Source of the DNA: Pseudoduganella rivuli
GTDB taxonomy: Bacteria > Pseudomonadota > Gammaproteobacteria > Burkholderiales > Burkholderiaceae_D
Direction of reading: 5' to 3'
Assembly: GCF_009674485.1 (NCBI RefSeq)
Contig: NZ_WKJJ01000015.1
Span: 62,001 to 126,000, forward strand
DNA: 64,000 nucleotides
Made by a program: the position numbers and the translations under genes. Shown piece by piece: positions 49,388-58,762 of this stretch; positions within the stretch are counted from its first letter, which is position 1, and every line of letters begins with the position of its first letter. A model generated the notes under the pieces. The model saw only the letters and a list, made by a program, of their open reading frames with translations, ran no database searches and was not told the DNA's origin.

Positions 49388-51436
49388 TCAGGACTGTGCC
49401 GGCGTTTCGCCCTGCTCGGCCACTTCTTCCTGCACAGCGGCAGGCGCGGCAGGATCGGCAGGTTCCACGGCCACCGTATCGTCGCCGGCGGCCTCTTCCT
49501 CTTCCTCGAACTCCAGTTCGCCTTCGGCAGCGGGCGCGGCCACCACTTCCAGCAAACGGGCTTCCAGTTCGAGGTCGATTTCGTCCCAGCGCAACACGTC
49601 GAGCTTGGCATGCGCGCCACGGGGCGCCTGCGGCATGCCCGGCAAGCGGATCACCAGTGGAATGTCCGTCAACCGCAGCACTTCATCCTTCAACACCACG
49701 GCTTCCACCTGCTTGGCGTTTTCCTGGCCCAGCCAGCGCAGGCACCAGTAGCGTTCCATCGTGCTCTGGAAATCGTTGTACGCGGAATAGGCCGCATCGA
49801 ACGCCGACACGATCGCGAACAGGTTGGCATCCTTGTGCTTGAACGGCGCCACGAATGGCGCGGCCACGCCTTTTTCCGCCACGGCCAGGATTTGCCACTG
49901 GTTCACCAGGTCCGTATAGCGGCGCAGCGGCGACGTGCTCCAGGCATACTGATCCACGCCCAGGCCCTGGTGCGGCGCCGCCTGCGTCAGCATGCGCACC
50001 TGCATCTTGGCGGCCCAGCCGCCCACGCCCTGGCCCTGGCTGCGGTAAATGCCCGGCACGCCATGGTCGTGCATGTACTTGCCCCACGTGCTGTTGGCAA
50101 AGATCATCAGCTCGGCCACGATCTTGTCCAGCGGCGCGCCGCGCTTGCGGCGGGCAATCGTCACCACGTCGTTTTCCACGTAGAAGTTGAAGTCCACGCG
50201 GTTGTTCTGTTCCGGTTTCAGGCCGAACGCTTCGCGCTTTTTCATGCGGCCCGCTTCCAGGTTCAGCGCCCATTGCCACAGCAAGCCCAGTTCCGCCTTG
50301 CGCGGATATTCGCCAGCGCCGCTGGCCAGGGTTTCTTCATTGACCAGGTCGTCGAGGTCGTTATGGCGCAGGTTGTTCGCGATCGGCACCAGTTCGGCGC
50401 GGGTTGTCGTCGACAGCACGGACCAGTCCGCCGGATCCAGCGTGGCATACAGCGACAGCGCCGGGCAGGTCTTGCCTTCCGCCAAAGTGAACGCTTCCAC
50501 CACCGCATCCGGCAGCATCGTGATCTTATCGCCCGGCATGTACACGGTCGACATGCGGGCGCGCGCGATCTTGTCGATCGCGTCGTCCGGGCGGATGCCC
50601 AGGCCCGGCGCGGCAATGTGGATACCTACGCGCACCTTGCCAACGTCCAGGTGCACGACGGAAAACGCATCGTCGATCTCGGTGGTGGTGACGTCGTCGA
50701 TCGAGAATGCCTGCACGTCCGCCAGCGGCAGATTGGCCGGCGCGGACGGCACCGCCACGTCAGGGAAGCCGGCGCCTTTCGGGAAATTCTCGAACAGGAA
50801 CTTGTTCATGTGCAGGTCTTTCGGCGAAGCCACACCGCCGACCGCCAGCATCAAGCGCTGCGGACTCTGGTGCAGTTCGCTGCACGCCGCATCGAGCGCC
50901 TTGAATTCAATCGTGTTCTTGTCCGGCTTGTACAGCAATTGCTGCACGATGTTTTGCATCGATGGCGGCAGTTTGCCTGCCTTCAGCTCGTCCACGTACT
51001 GCGCCTGGATCACGGCTTGCTGTTTCTTTTTCTCGATGCCGGCCAGTGCGGCGCGCAGCGATTGCTCCGGCGCTTTCTTGTAGCGGCCACGGCCCTTCTT
51101 GTAGAAATAAATCGGCGCGTTGTGCAGCGCCAGGATCAGTCCGGCCGCTTCGGCCGGCAACGGCGCGTGGCCGAAGTATTCGGCGCCCAGCTCGACAAAA
51201 CCGAACTCCTCTTCGCCGGCCACTTCCCACAGGAATTCCAGGTCGACGTCGGCCGCAGTGGCTTTGGCCTGCTCCATCAACTCGGCCGGAGCCGGCTTTT
51301 CATATTGCAGCAGGATGTCCTTGGCCTTGACCTTGGTGCGCTTGCCGCTGGCCATCTCCACCTGGTATGCCTCACCAGCCTGGGACAGGACATTGCCGAC
51401 TTTGAAGTCGCCGGATTCTTCGAAAAATACGTTCAT
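49388..51436 (-). CDS. RNB-domain exoribonuclease (RNase II/R family)
   Basis: 682-residue protein with a central RNB catalytic domain. The metal-binding motif near residues 245-257 reads IDDVTTTEIDDAFS: aligned with RNase II, the first Asp and the final Asp pair are kept while the D207 position is Glu. HIAAPGLGI, the Arg-rich YAWSTSPLRRYTDLVNQ block and an N-terminal cold-shock-like region are also present. The C-terminus is an unusual acidic Ala/Glu tail (ELEFEEEEEAAGDD). Degrades RNA 3'-5' in the cytosol. ATG 51436 is 6 nt after the ubiC stop. Confidence 0.9.
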   Translation of the reverse strand: MNVFFEESGDFKVGNVLSQAGEAYQVEMASGKRTKVKAKDILLQYEKPAPAELMEQAKATAADVDLEFLWEVAGEEEFGFVELGAEYFGHAPLPAEAAGLILALHNAPIYFYKKGRGRYKKAPEQSLRAALAGIEKKKQQAVIQAQYVDELKAGKLPPSMQNIVQQLLYKPDKNTIEFKALDAACSELHQSPQRLMLAVGGVASPKDLHMNKFLFENFPKGAGFPDVAVPSAPANLPLADVQAFSIDDVTTTEIDDAFSVVHLDVGKVRVGIHIAAPGLGIRPDDAIDKIARARMSTVYMPGDKITMLPDAVVEAFTLAEGKTCPALSLYATLDPADWSVLSTTTRAELVPIANNLRHNDLDDLVNEETLASGAGEYPRKAELGLLWQWALNLEAGRMKKREAFGLKPEQNNRVDFNFYVENDVVTIARRKRGAPLDKIVAELMIFANSTWGKYMHDHGVPGIYRSQGQGVGGWAAKMQVRMLTQAAPHQGLGVDQYAWSTSPLRRYTDLVNQWQILAVAEKGVAAPFVAPFKHKDANLFAIVSAFDAAYSAYNDFQSTMERYWCLRWLGQENAKQVEAVVLKDEVLRLTDIPLVIRLPGMPQAPRGAHAKLDVLRWDEIDLELEARLLEVVAAPAAEGELEFEEEEEAAGDDTVAVEPADPAAPAAVQEEVAEQGETPAQS

Positions 51437-51442
51437 TATGTT

Positions 51443-52039
51443 TTATGCAGCTTTCTTCAATTCGATTTTGACGCCGCCCGGCACCAGGTCCAGCACTTGC
51501 GGCAAAAACACTTCCGTCACCAGCAACACGCCATGGTGGCGGCGGTATAAACAGCGGCGCGCATACAGCATCTCGCCTTCGCCCAATACGATGCCCGCAG
51601 CCGCGCAAGCCCGCATAGCCAGCGGATGCGTGGCGCGCAAGCGCGCAAATTCCAGTACGCCCCGGTGCACTTGCGGGTCGCCAAACAAGGTCGAGCCCAA
51701 GGACTTTTCACCCAGCGCGCTGAACGCGGGCCAGTCGCTGGCCGTGGCCGTGGTGGGCACCACCGTGTGGCCAAATACGACGGGCACACCGTCACAGCGC
51801 AGCAAGACTTCCCTTTCCACCACGCGGCTGGAACGGTGCAGGCCGATCGCCTGCGCTTCATCGGCCAGGCACAACGCCGGGTCCTGATGCAGCTTTTGCA
51901 CGCGGAATGCCGTGCTGTGCGCTTTCAGCTTGGCGGTCAGCGAACCGCCGCCCGTCAGCCAGTGCCGCAGCGCCACCGGCGCATTGACGGTATTGACGTG
52001 GGCGCGCCAGTGCGCCATCCGCAACGAGCGGCCCTTCAC
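51443..52039 (-). CDS. ubiC: chorismate--pyruvate lyase
   Basis: 198-residue enzyme giving 4-hydroxybenzoate for ubiquinone. Family features: the N-terminal LRHWLTGGGSLTAKL, then RVVEREVLLRCDGVPVVFGH and VTEVFLPQVLDLV at the C-terminus. GTG 52039 overlaps the yqiA stop as GTGA and is taken as start; ATG 52060 and ATG 52018 (MAHWRAHVN) are alternatives. Its neighbours are not ubiquinone genes. Confidence 0.88.
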   Translation of the reverse strand: MKGRSLRMAHWRAHVNTVNAPVALRHWLTGGGSLTAKLKAHSTAFRVQKLHQDPALCLADEAQAIGLHRSSRVVEREVLLRCDGVPVVFGHTVVPTTATASDWPAFSALGEKSLGSTLFGDPQVHRGVLEFARLRATHPLAMRACAAAGIVLGEGEMLYARRCLYRRHHGVLLVTEVFLPQVLDLVPGGVKIELKKAA

Positions 52040-52614
52040 TGTGCACCATCCACGCGGCAAAAGCGCAGCACGTCGTCCACATAGTCGGCAAACTCACTGA
52101 TCGCATGGTCGCTGCCGGCAATCACGTGCTGCCGCGCGCCCGCATAGTGCGCCACCATGTCGCGGTAATCCAGCACTTCATCGCCGGTGGCGGCCACCAG
52201 GAAGTAGCGTTCCGGCCGCGTAATGCGCGGCACTTCCAGCGCACGCAACTCTTCTATATAAGCGTGCTTGAATTCAAACGGTTCGTCCGAGTGATATTGC
52301 GTGGTCACGCCCACGTAGGGCGCCAGGTCCAGCCGTGGCACGATGGCGGGATTGAGCAGCACGGCGCGGCAGCCCAGGCGCTCGGCCAGCCACGTCGCGT
52401 AATAGCCGCCCAGCGACGAACCGATCACCGCCAGTTGCTCCGCGGGCACGCCGTCGATCAGCGACAGCGCCAGTTCCATCGCCAGCGCGGGCGATGCCGG
52501 CAACTGCGGGCACAGGTAGTCATCGGCGCGGCCGAGGGCTGCCATGCGTTCCCCCACCAGCCGCGCCTTCATCGACGACGGCGACGAGCGGAAGCCATGC
52601 AAATACAGGATCAT
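52036..52614 (-). CDS. yqiA: YqiA/YcfP family alpha/beta-hydrolase esterase
   Basis: 192-residue small esterase. N-terminal MILYLHGFRSSPSSMKA (oxyanion region), nucleophile S67 in GSSLGGYYATWLA, acid in TGDEVLDY and catalytic His in GSDHAISEF. ATG overlaps the mpl stop by 4 nt. The physiological ester is unknown. Confidence 0.92.
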   Translation of the reverse strand: MILYLHGFRSSPSSMKARLVGERMAALGRADDYLCPQLPASPALAMELALSLIDGVPAEQLAVIGSSLGGYYATWLAERLGCRAVLLNPAIVPRLDLAPYVGVTTQYHSDEPFEFKHAYIEELRALEVPRITRPERYFLVAATGDEVLDYRDMVAHYAGARQHVIAGSDHAISEFADYVDDVLRFCRVDGAQ

Positions 52615-53990
52615 TGCGCCAGCGCCTCCAGCAGCTTGCCGTGCACGCCGCCAAAGCCGCCATTGCTCATGACGACAATATGGTCGCCAGGCCGCGCCTG
52701 CTTGACGATGGCCTGGACCATCGCATCGAGATCTTCATAGGCGCTGGCCACATCGCCCATCGTCGCCAGCGCCTGGCCCAGGCTCCAGCCCAGCGCTTTT
52801 TCACTGCCGAACCCGAACACGAGGTCGGCCTCCGCCAGGCTGCCCGGCAACGCATCCTTCATGGCGCCCAGCTTCATGGTATTGGACCGGGGTTCCAGCA
52901 CGGCCAGGATGCGCTCGGCCTTGCCCTGGGCGCGCAACTTCTGGCGCAAGCCACCCACGGTGGTCGCGATGGCCGTCGGGTGGTGCGCAAAATCGTCGTA
53001 CACTGTCACGCCCTTGACCACGCCGCGCACTTCCATGCGCCGCTTGACGCTGACGAAACGCCCCAGCGATTCCGCCGCCTGCGCGATCGGCACGCCCACG
53101 TGGCGCGCGGCCGCGATGGCCGCCAGCGCGTTTGAACGGTTGTGCTTGCCGGTCAGTTCCCAGCGCACCGTGCCGCACTTGTCTCCCTTGAACAGCACAT
53201 CGAAGCTGCCGTCGTCATATTCCGTCAGCGCCCAGTCGGCGCCCTCCGCCGCGCCAAACGCTTCGCGCTCGCTCCAGCAGCCACGCTGGATGACTCGCTG
53301 CAGCGCCGCTTCGTCGGCATTGACGATCACGCGGCCGATGCCTGGCACGGTGCGCACCAGGTGGTGGAATTGCGTTTCAATCGCGCCCAGGTCGGGAAAG
53401 ATATCGGCGTGATCGTATTCGAGGTTATTCAGGATCGCGGTTTTCGCGTGGTAGTGCACGAACTTGCTGCGCTTGTCGAAGAACGCCGTGTCATATTCGT
53501 CCGCTTCGATGACGAAGAATTCCGAGTCCGCGCCTTGGCCCGTCAGGCGCGCGGAAATGCCGAAATTCATTGGCACGCCGCCGATCAGGAAGCCCGGCGC
53601 ATAGCCGGCATCGTCCAGGATCCACGCCAGCATGGCCGACGTGGTGGTCTTGCCGTGCGTGCCCGCCACGGCCAGCACCCACTTGTTGCGCAGGATGTGC
53701 TCGCCCATCCATTGCGGGCCGGACACATACGGCAAGCTGCGGTTCATGATTTCTTCAATCAATGGATTGCCGCGCGATACCACGTTGCCAATTACATACA
53801 AATCAGGATTCAACGCCACCTGTTCCGGCCCGAACCCCTGGATCAGCTCGATGCCCTGCGCTTCCAGCTGGGTGCTCATCGGCGGATAGACATTGGCATC
53901 GCAGCCCGTGACGCGGTGGCCCGCTTCTTTGGCCAGCACGGCCAGCCCGCCCATAAAGGTGCCGCAAATACCTAATATATGAATATGCAT
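52611..53990 (-). CDS. mpl: UDP-MurNAc:L-Ala-gamma-D-Glu-meso-DAP ligase
   Basis: 459-residue Mur-ligase family enzyme that reuses murein tripeptide in peptidoglycan recycling. N-terminal HIHILGICGTFMGGLA, P-loop VAGTHGKTTTSAM, EADEYDTAFFDKRSKF and a C-terminal VYDDFAHHPTAI. ATG 53990 (MHIHILG) is chosen over the upstream start at 54017. First gene of the long minus-strand run toward corA; divergent from the gene at 54066. Confidence 0.96.
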   Translation of the reverse strand: MHIHILGICGTFMGGLAVLAKEAGHRVTGCDANVYPPMSTQLEAQGIELIQGFGPEQVALNPDLYVIGNVVSRGNPLIEEIMNRSLPYVSGPQWMGEHILRNKWVLAVAGTHGKTTTSAMLAWILDDAGYAPGFLIGGVPMNFGISARLTGQGADSEFFVIEADEYDTAFFDKRSKFVHYHAKTAILNNLEYDHADIFPDLGAIETQFHHLVRTVPGIGRVIVNADEAALQRVIQRGCWSEREAFGAAEGADWALTEYDDGSFDVLFKGDKCGTVRWELTGKHNRSNALAAIAAARHVGVPIAQAAESLGRFVSVKRRMEVRGVVKGVTVYDDFAHHPTAIATTVGGLRQKLRAQGKAERILAVLEPRSNTMKLGAMKDALPGSLAEADLVFGFGSEKALGWSLGQALATMGDVASAYEDLDAMVQAIVKQARPGDHIVVMSNGGFGGVHGKLLEALAQ

Positions 53991-54065
53991 GTTGAGGGTG
54001 CGCAGAACGAAAAGCAAAACAAGTATGCGATTTTACCCGACCCATGGGTCCTATCGGTTCAGAGT

Positions 54066-54704
54066 ATGATCACGGTCATGATGCCTACTCCATTAGATGA
54101 AGTCCAACAGCTGCGCGCGGAAATCGCGGTGACGGCTGCCCGCCTGGTGGCGCAGGACGGCGCCGACTACGGTACGGCCCGGCGCAAGGCGGCACGGCAG
54201 GTGCTGGGCGACAGCGACGGCCCGTCCGATGTATTGCCAGACAATCAACAAATTAAAGAGGAAGTGCGGCAGTACCACGCGCTGTTCAATGCCGACACCC
54301 ACGCCGCCCTACTGTTCCGCCTGCGCAGCGCGGCGCTGCAAGTGATGGAAATGCTGGAGCGTTTCAACCCTTTCCTGTGCGGTTCCGTGCTCAACGGCAG
54401 CGCCGGGCCGCATGACGACATCCATTTGCAATTGTTTGCCGACAGCGCCAAGGAAGTGGAAATTTTTCTCTTGAACCGGAACCTGAACATCGATATTTCC
54501 GAAGCGCCCCACTTCAAAGGACCCCGTTTCGGCACCGTCGAACGGGTCAGTTTCTTGTGGAATAAAGAAGGCGTGCACGCCGAACTGTACGAAATCGACG
54601 ATTTGCGGGGCGCCGCCAGGACCCGTGGCGATGGCCGTTTGATGCGTACCGACATCGCCGGCGTACGCGCCTTATTAATACCAAATACTCATCCAACCAT
54701 ATAA
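54066..54704 (+). CDS. nucleotidyltransferase-like hypothetical protein
   Basis: 212-residue cytosolic protein. The stretch FLCGSVLNGSAGPHDDIHLQ fits the minimal nucleotidyltransferase pattern GS-x-G-x-(S/D)D-x-L, suggesting a pol-beta-like fold, but a full catalytic set is not evident. An N-terminal helical region (LDEVQQLRAEIAVTAARLVA) precedes it. Starts: ATG 54066, 54078 or 54081 are all possible. The stop overlaps the next ATG (TAATG), so it is coupled to the thioredoxin-like gene. Divergent from mpl. Confidence 0.72.
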   Translation: MITVMMPTPLDEVQQLRAEIAVTAARLVAQDGADYGTARRKAARQVLGDSDGPSDVLPDNQQIKEEVRQYHALFNADTHAALLFRLRSAALQVMEMLERFNPFLCGSVLNGSAGPHDDIHLQLFADSAKEVEIFLLNRNLNIDISEAPHFKGPRFGTVERVSFLWNKEGVHAELYEIDDLRGAARTRGDGRLMRTDIAGVRALLIPNTHPTI

Positions 54705-55252
54705 TGTTAAAAAAGAATCAAATAGTGATCGGCGCGGTAGCGCTCGCTTTTGCCGCCGCCGGCGTGTGGTTTGGCGCCCAGAAATCCCCGTCGCCAGCAC
54801 TGCCTGCCGCCGCCCATAACACTGCTGCGGGCACGCCCGTCGATGAATTGTTCCAGCAACAATTAAAAGATGCGCAAGGCGTTCAGCAAGCGCTGGCGCA
54901 ATGGAAAGGCAAGGCGCTGATCGTGAACTTCTGGGCCCCGTGGTGTGGCCCCTGCGTCGAGGAAATGCCTGAATTATCAGCGTTGCAAGGCGAAATCCGT
55001 AGCAAGAACGTGCAAGTGATTGGTATCGGTATCGACAGCCCGTCCAACATTGCCGCGTTCGCGGAAAAAACCAGGATCGACTACCCCGTTTACGTTGCCG
55101 GACTGAGCGGTACGGAACTGTCCCGCAAGTTCGGCAATACCCAGGGTGGCCTGCCCTATACGGTACTCCTGGGCGCCGACGGCAAGGTTGTGAAGACTTA
55201 CCTCGGCCGGTTGAAGTTCGGCGAGTTGCGTGCAGATCTTGCAAGGATGTGA
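54704..55252 (+). CDS. TlpA-like membrane-anchored thioredoxin
   Basis: 182-residue periplasmic disulfide reductase. N-terminal signal/anchor (IVIGAVALAFAAAGVWFG), then a thioredoxin fold with the active site FWAPWCGPC (C81, C84), GIGIDSPSNIAAF and the cis-Pro block GGLPYTVLLG. ATG is coupled to the preceding stop. Likely reduces periplasmic cysteines, e.g. in cytochrome c maturation; partner unknown. Confidence 0.92.
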   Translation: MLKKNQIVIGAVALAFAAAGVWFGAQKSPSPALPAAAHNTAAGTPVDELFQQQLKDAQGVQQALAQWKGKALIVNFWAPWCGPCVEEMPELSALQGEIRSKNVQVIGIGIDSPSNIAAFAEKTRIDYPVYVAGLSGTELSRKFGNTQGGLPYTVLLGADGKVVKTYLGRLKFGELRADLARM

Positions 55253-55337
55253 GAACTTAGGCAAGATGTTTTTACTTGCCAAGGGTCGCTGTTGACGGCA
55301 AAATGCGGAACTTTTGTGGAAAACGGTGTTCAAGCGC

Positions 55338-55775
55338 ATGGCAAAAAACATCCTGCTGATGAATGGCCCCAACCTGAATTTGCTGGGCACGCGCGAACCG
55401 GGCGTGTATGGTGCAAGCACCCTGGCGGACGTGGAACAGGCCGCTCAGGCGCAAGCCGCAGCAGCGGGAGCCCAGCTTTCTTGCTTTCAAAGCAATCATG
55501 AAGGTGCGTTGATCGACCGCATCCATGCTGCCCGTACGGAGGGCGTGGATATGATCGTCATCAACCCGGGCGGCCTGACCCATACCAGCGTGGCATTGCG
55601 CGATGCGCTGGCCGGCGTGGCGATACCATTTGTTGAAATCCACATCTCGAATATTTATCAGCGCGAAGAATTTCGCCACCATTCTTTTCTCAGTGCGATC
55701 GCGCAAGGAACGATTTGCGGCCTAGGAGTGGACGGATATCGTCTGGCCATCGACTTTGCACTTAAAAAACGTTAA
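55338..55775 (+). CDS. aroQ: type II 3-dehydroquinate dehydratase
   Basis: 145-residue shikimate-pathway enzyme. MNGPNLNLLGTREPGVYG contains the catalytic Arg and Tyr; FQSNHEGALIDRI, INPGGLTHTSVALRDAL and VEIHISNIYQREEFRHHS are typical. ATG 55338 gives the standard MAKNILLMNGPN start. 85 nt after the thioredoxin gene. Confidence 0.96.
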   Translation: MAKNILLMNGPNLNLLGTREPGVYGASTLADVEQAAQAQAAAAGAQLSCFQSNHEGALIDRIHAARTEGVDMIVINPGGLTHTSVALRDALAGVAIPFVEIHISNIYQREEFRHHSFLSAIAQGTICGLGVDGYRLAIDFALKKR

Positions 55776-55878
55776 CCTACGCTAATCTACGCGATCCGCT
55801 CGCAATTTATTCGCGGTGCACCCATAAGGCGGCGCTGCCCACCCCATAATCAAATCAGAACATTCCAGGGAGTCTCAG

Positions 55879-56352
55879 ATGGATCTACGCAAGCTCAAGA
55901 CATTGATCGACTTGGTCGCTGAATCGGATATCGCAGAACTCGAAGTGACCGAAGGCGAGAGCAAGGTACGCATCGTCAAGTCCTCCGCCATGCCGCAAAA
56001 CCAGGTCGTCATGATGCCGTCGCAAGGCATGGCGCCACAATTCGCTGCCCCGGCCGCGGCGCCAGCCGCCGCGACGGCAGCGGCAGCACCGGCTGTCGCC
56101 GCCGCTGCCGAGCCTACCGGCCACGTGGTGAAATCGCCTATGGTCGGCACGTTCTACCGTTCGTCGTCGCCAGGCGCGCCGGCCTTCGTCGAAGTGGGCC
56201 AGGCCGTCAAGGAAGGCGACACCCTGTGCATCATCGAAGCAATGAAGCTGCTCAATGAAATCGATGCCGACAAGACCGGCACCATCACGCAAATCCTGGT
56301 TGAAAACGGCCAGCCGGTCGAATACGGCCAACCCCTGTTTGTGATCGGCTAA
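55879..56352 (+). CDS. accB: biotin carboxyl carrier protein of acetyl-CoA carboxylase
   Basis: 157-residue BCCP. An N-terminal helical region (MDLRKLKTLIDLVAESDI), an Ala/Pro-rich flexible linker (~residues 55-80) and a biotinyl domain with the biotinylated Lys K123 in EAMKL. GGGAG precedes the ATG by ~7 nt. accC follows after 109 nt. Supplies malonyl-CoA synthesis with AccC and AccAD. Confidence 0.97.
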   Translation: MDLRKLKTLIDLVAESDIAELEVTEGESKVRIVKSSAMPQNQVVMMPSQGMAPQFAAPAAAPAAATAAAAPAVAAAAEPTGHVVKSPMVGTFYRSSSPGAPAFVEVGQAVKEGDTLCIIEAMKLLNEIDADKTGTITQILVENGQPVEYGQPLFVIG

Positions 56353-56461
56353 CACGGCCGGACCGGCCGCGCGCAGCCCTGCCTGTGCCGCGGCCCGTCC
56401 AGACCGTTGCGCACGTCCCCTACATCTGGAGCTGCCGCTCCCCACAAACACAGAACCTGCC

Positions 56462-57820
56462 ATGTTTGAAAAAATCCTCATTGCCAATCGCGGTGAAATC
56501 GCGCTCCGTATTCAGCGCGCGTGCCGTGAAATGGGCATCAAGACGGTGGTGGTCCACTCCGAAGCGGACAAAGACGCCAAATACGTGAAGCTGGCCGATG
56601 AATCGGTCTGCATCGGCCCGGCGCCATCCCCGCAGAGCTACCTGAATATGCCGGCCATCATCAGCGCGGCCGAAGTGACGGACGCGGAAGCCATCCACCC
56701 GGGCTACGGCTTCCTGGCTGAAAACGCGAACTTCGCGGAACGCGTGGAAAAATCCGGTTTCGTCTTCATCGGTCCCCGCGCCGAATCGATCCGCATCATG
56801 GGCGACAAAGTGTCGGCCAAACAAGCGATGATCAAGGCCGGCGTCCCATGCGTGCCCGGTTCGGAAGGCGCGTTGCCGGAAGATCCCAAAGCGATCGTGC
56901 AAATTGCCCGCAAGATCGGCTATCCGGTCATCATCAAGGCGGCTGGCGGCGGCGGTGGCCGCGGCATGCGCGTGGTGCACACGGAAGCGGCGCTGATCAA
57001 CGCGGTGCAGATGACCAAGGCGGAAGCCGGCGCGGCGTTTGGCAACCCGGAAGTCTACATGGAGAAATACCTGGAGAATCCGCGCCACATCGAAATCCAG
57101 ATCCTGGCCGACGAGCACAAAAACGCCGTATGGCTGGGCGAGCGCGACTGCTCGATGCAGCGCCGCCACCAGAAAGTCATTGAAGAAGCGCCGGCGCCAG
57201 GCATCCCGCGCAAGCTGATCGAGAAAATCGGCGACCGCTGCGCGGAAGCTTGCCGCAAGATCGGCTACCGTGGCGCGGGCACGTTTGAATTCCTGTACGA
57301 AAACGGCGAGTTCTATTTCATTGAAATGAATACCCGCGTGCAGGTGGAACACCCGGTCACGGAAATGATCACCGGCATCGATATCGTGCAGGAACAGATC
57401 CGCATCGCCGCCGGCGAGAAGCTGCGTTTCCGCCAGCGCGACGTGATGCTGGCCGGCCACGCCGTCGAGTGCCGTATCAATGCGGAAGACCCGTTCAAGT
57501 TCACGCCGTCGCCAGGCCGCATCACCAGCTGGCATACGCCGGGCGGCCCCGGCATCCGTGTGGACTCGCACTCGTATGCGGGCTACTATGTACCGCCGCA
57601 CTACGATTCGATGATCGGCAAGGTGATTGCCTATGGCGCCACGCGCGAGCAGGCAATCCGCCGCATGCAGATCGCGCTGTCGGAAATGGTGGTCGAAGGT
57701 ATCCAGACCAACATCCCGCTGCACCGCGAACTGATGGTCGATGCGCGCTTCATCGAAGGCGGCACCAACATCCACTATCTGGAACAAAAACTGGCAGCAA
57801 TGCCGAAGGCTGGGAATTAA
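56462..57820 (+). CDS. accC: biotin carboxylase subunit of acetyl-CoA carboxylase
   Basis: 452-residue ATP-grasp enzyme carboxylating biotin on AccB. N-terminal KILIANRGEIALRIQRACRE, the Gly-rich loop AAGGGGGRGMRVV, EKYLENPRHIEIQ and FIEMNTRVQVEHPVTE are canonical. Its TAA directly precedes the prmA ATG (no gap). Confidence 0.98.
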   Translation: MFEKILIANRGEIALRIQRACREMGIKTVVVHSEADKDAKYVKLADESVCIGPAPSPQSYLNMPAIISAAEVTDAEAIHPGYGFLAENANFAERVEKSGFVFIGPRAESIRIMGDKVSAKQAMIKAGVPCVPGSEGALPEDPKAIVQIARKIGYPVIIKAAGGGGGRGMRVVHTEAALINAVQMTKAEAGAAFGNPEVYMEKYLENPRHIEIQILADEHKNAVWLGERDCSMQRRHQKVIEEAPAPGIPRKLIEKIGDRCAEACRKIGYRGAGTFEFLYENGEFYFIEMNTRVQVEHPVTEMITGIDIVQEQIRIAAGEKLRFRQRDVMLAGHAVECRINAEDPFKFTPSPGRITSWHTPGGPGIRVDSHSYAGYYVPPHYDSMIGKVIAYGATREQAIRRMQIALSEMVVEGIQTNIPLHRELMVDARFIEGGTNIHYLEQKLAAMPKAGN

Positions 57821-58756
57821 ATGAACTACGTGGAAATCGTCATCGAGGTCGCGCGCGACCACGCCGAGGCGCTGTCCGACGCGCTGATGGAAGCGGGCGC
57901 CCTGTCCGTCTCGGTGGAAGATGCCGATGAAGGGACGGCGGACGAAAAGCCGCTGTTCGGCGAACCGGGCATGGAACCGGAAGAAGCCGCGTGGGATCAC
58001 TCGCGCGTGGTGGCGCTGACGGCGGAAGACGCCGACCAGGCCGCCATCGTTGCCGATGCCGCCGAAGGCATCGGCCTGGCCGACGTGCCGAAGTACACGC
58101 TGCGCGGCGTGGAGGAGCAGGACTGGGTGCGCCTGACGCAATCGCAGTTCGACCCTATCCACATCGGCAAGAACATCTGGGTGGTGCCGAGCTGGCACGA
58201 AGCCCCCGATCAAAACGCACTGATCCTGGAACTGGATCCGGGCCTGGCGTTTGGCACCGGCAGCCATCCGACCACGCGCCTGTGCATGGAATGGCTGGAA
58301 GCCCACCCTGCACCGGGCAAGGCCGTGCTGGATTACGGTTGCGGTTCCGGCATCCTGGCCATGGTGGCGAAGAAGCTGGGCGCCGGCGTGGTCACTGGCG
58401 TCGACATCGATCCGCAAGCGATTGATTCGGCGCGCGACAACGCGGAACGCAACCAGGTTGCCGACATCGAATACTTCCTGCCGGATGCCTTCGCACAGTC
58501 GGCGCACGCCAACGCGCGTTTCGATATCGTGGTGGCCAACATCCTGTCCAGCCCATTGAAACTGATGGCGCCGATGCTGTCGGGCCGCGTGGCGGATGGC
58601 GGCGCACTGATCCTGTCCGGCGTGCTGGCGCGCCAGGCGGAAGAAGTGGCGGCCGCCTATGCACCATTCATCAAGCTGGGCGTATGGGCCGAGCATGATG
58701 GCTGGGTTGCGCTGCACGGCGTGCTGGGCAGCGATACCGTACCGCCCGCACGTTAA
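57821..58756 (+). CDS. prmA: ribosomal protein L11 methyltransferase
   Basis: 311-residue SAM-dependent methyltransferase acting on L11. An N-terminal substrate-recruiting domain is followed by LAFGTGSHPTTRLCMEWL, the SAM motif LDYGCGSGILAMVAKKLG, GVDIDPQAI and VVANILSSPL. Starts immediately after the accC stop; common accBC-prmA arrangement. Confidence 0.96.
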   Translation: MNYVEIVIEVARDHAEALSDALMEAGALSVSVEDADEGTADEKPLFGEPGMEPEEAAWDHSRVVALTAEDADQAAIVADAAEGIGLADVPKYTLRGVEEQDWVRLTQSQFDPIHIGKNIWVVPSWHEAPDQNALILELDPGLAFGTGSHPTTRLCMEWLEAHPAPGKAVLDYGCGSGILAMVAKKLGAGVVTGVDIDPQAIDSARDNAERNQVADIEYFLPDAFAQSAHANARFDIVVANILSSPLKLMAPMLSGRVADGGALILSGVLARQAEEVAAAYAPFIKLGVWAEHDGWVALHGVLGSDTVPPAR

Positions 58757-58762
58757 CCCCCG

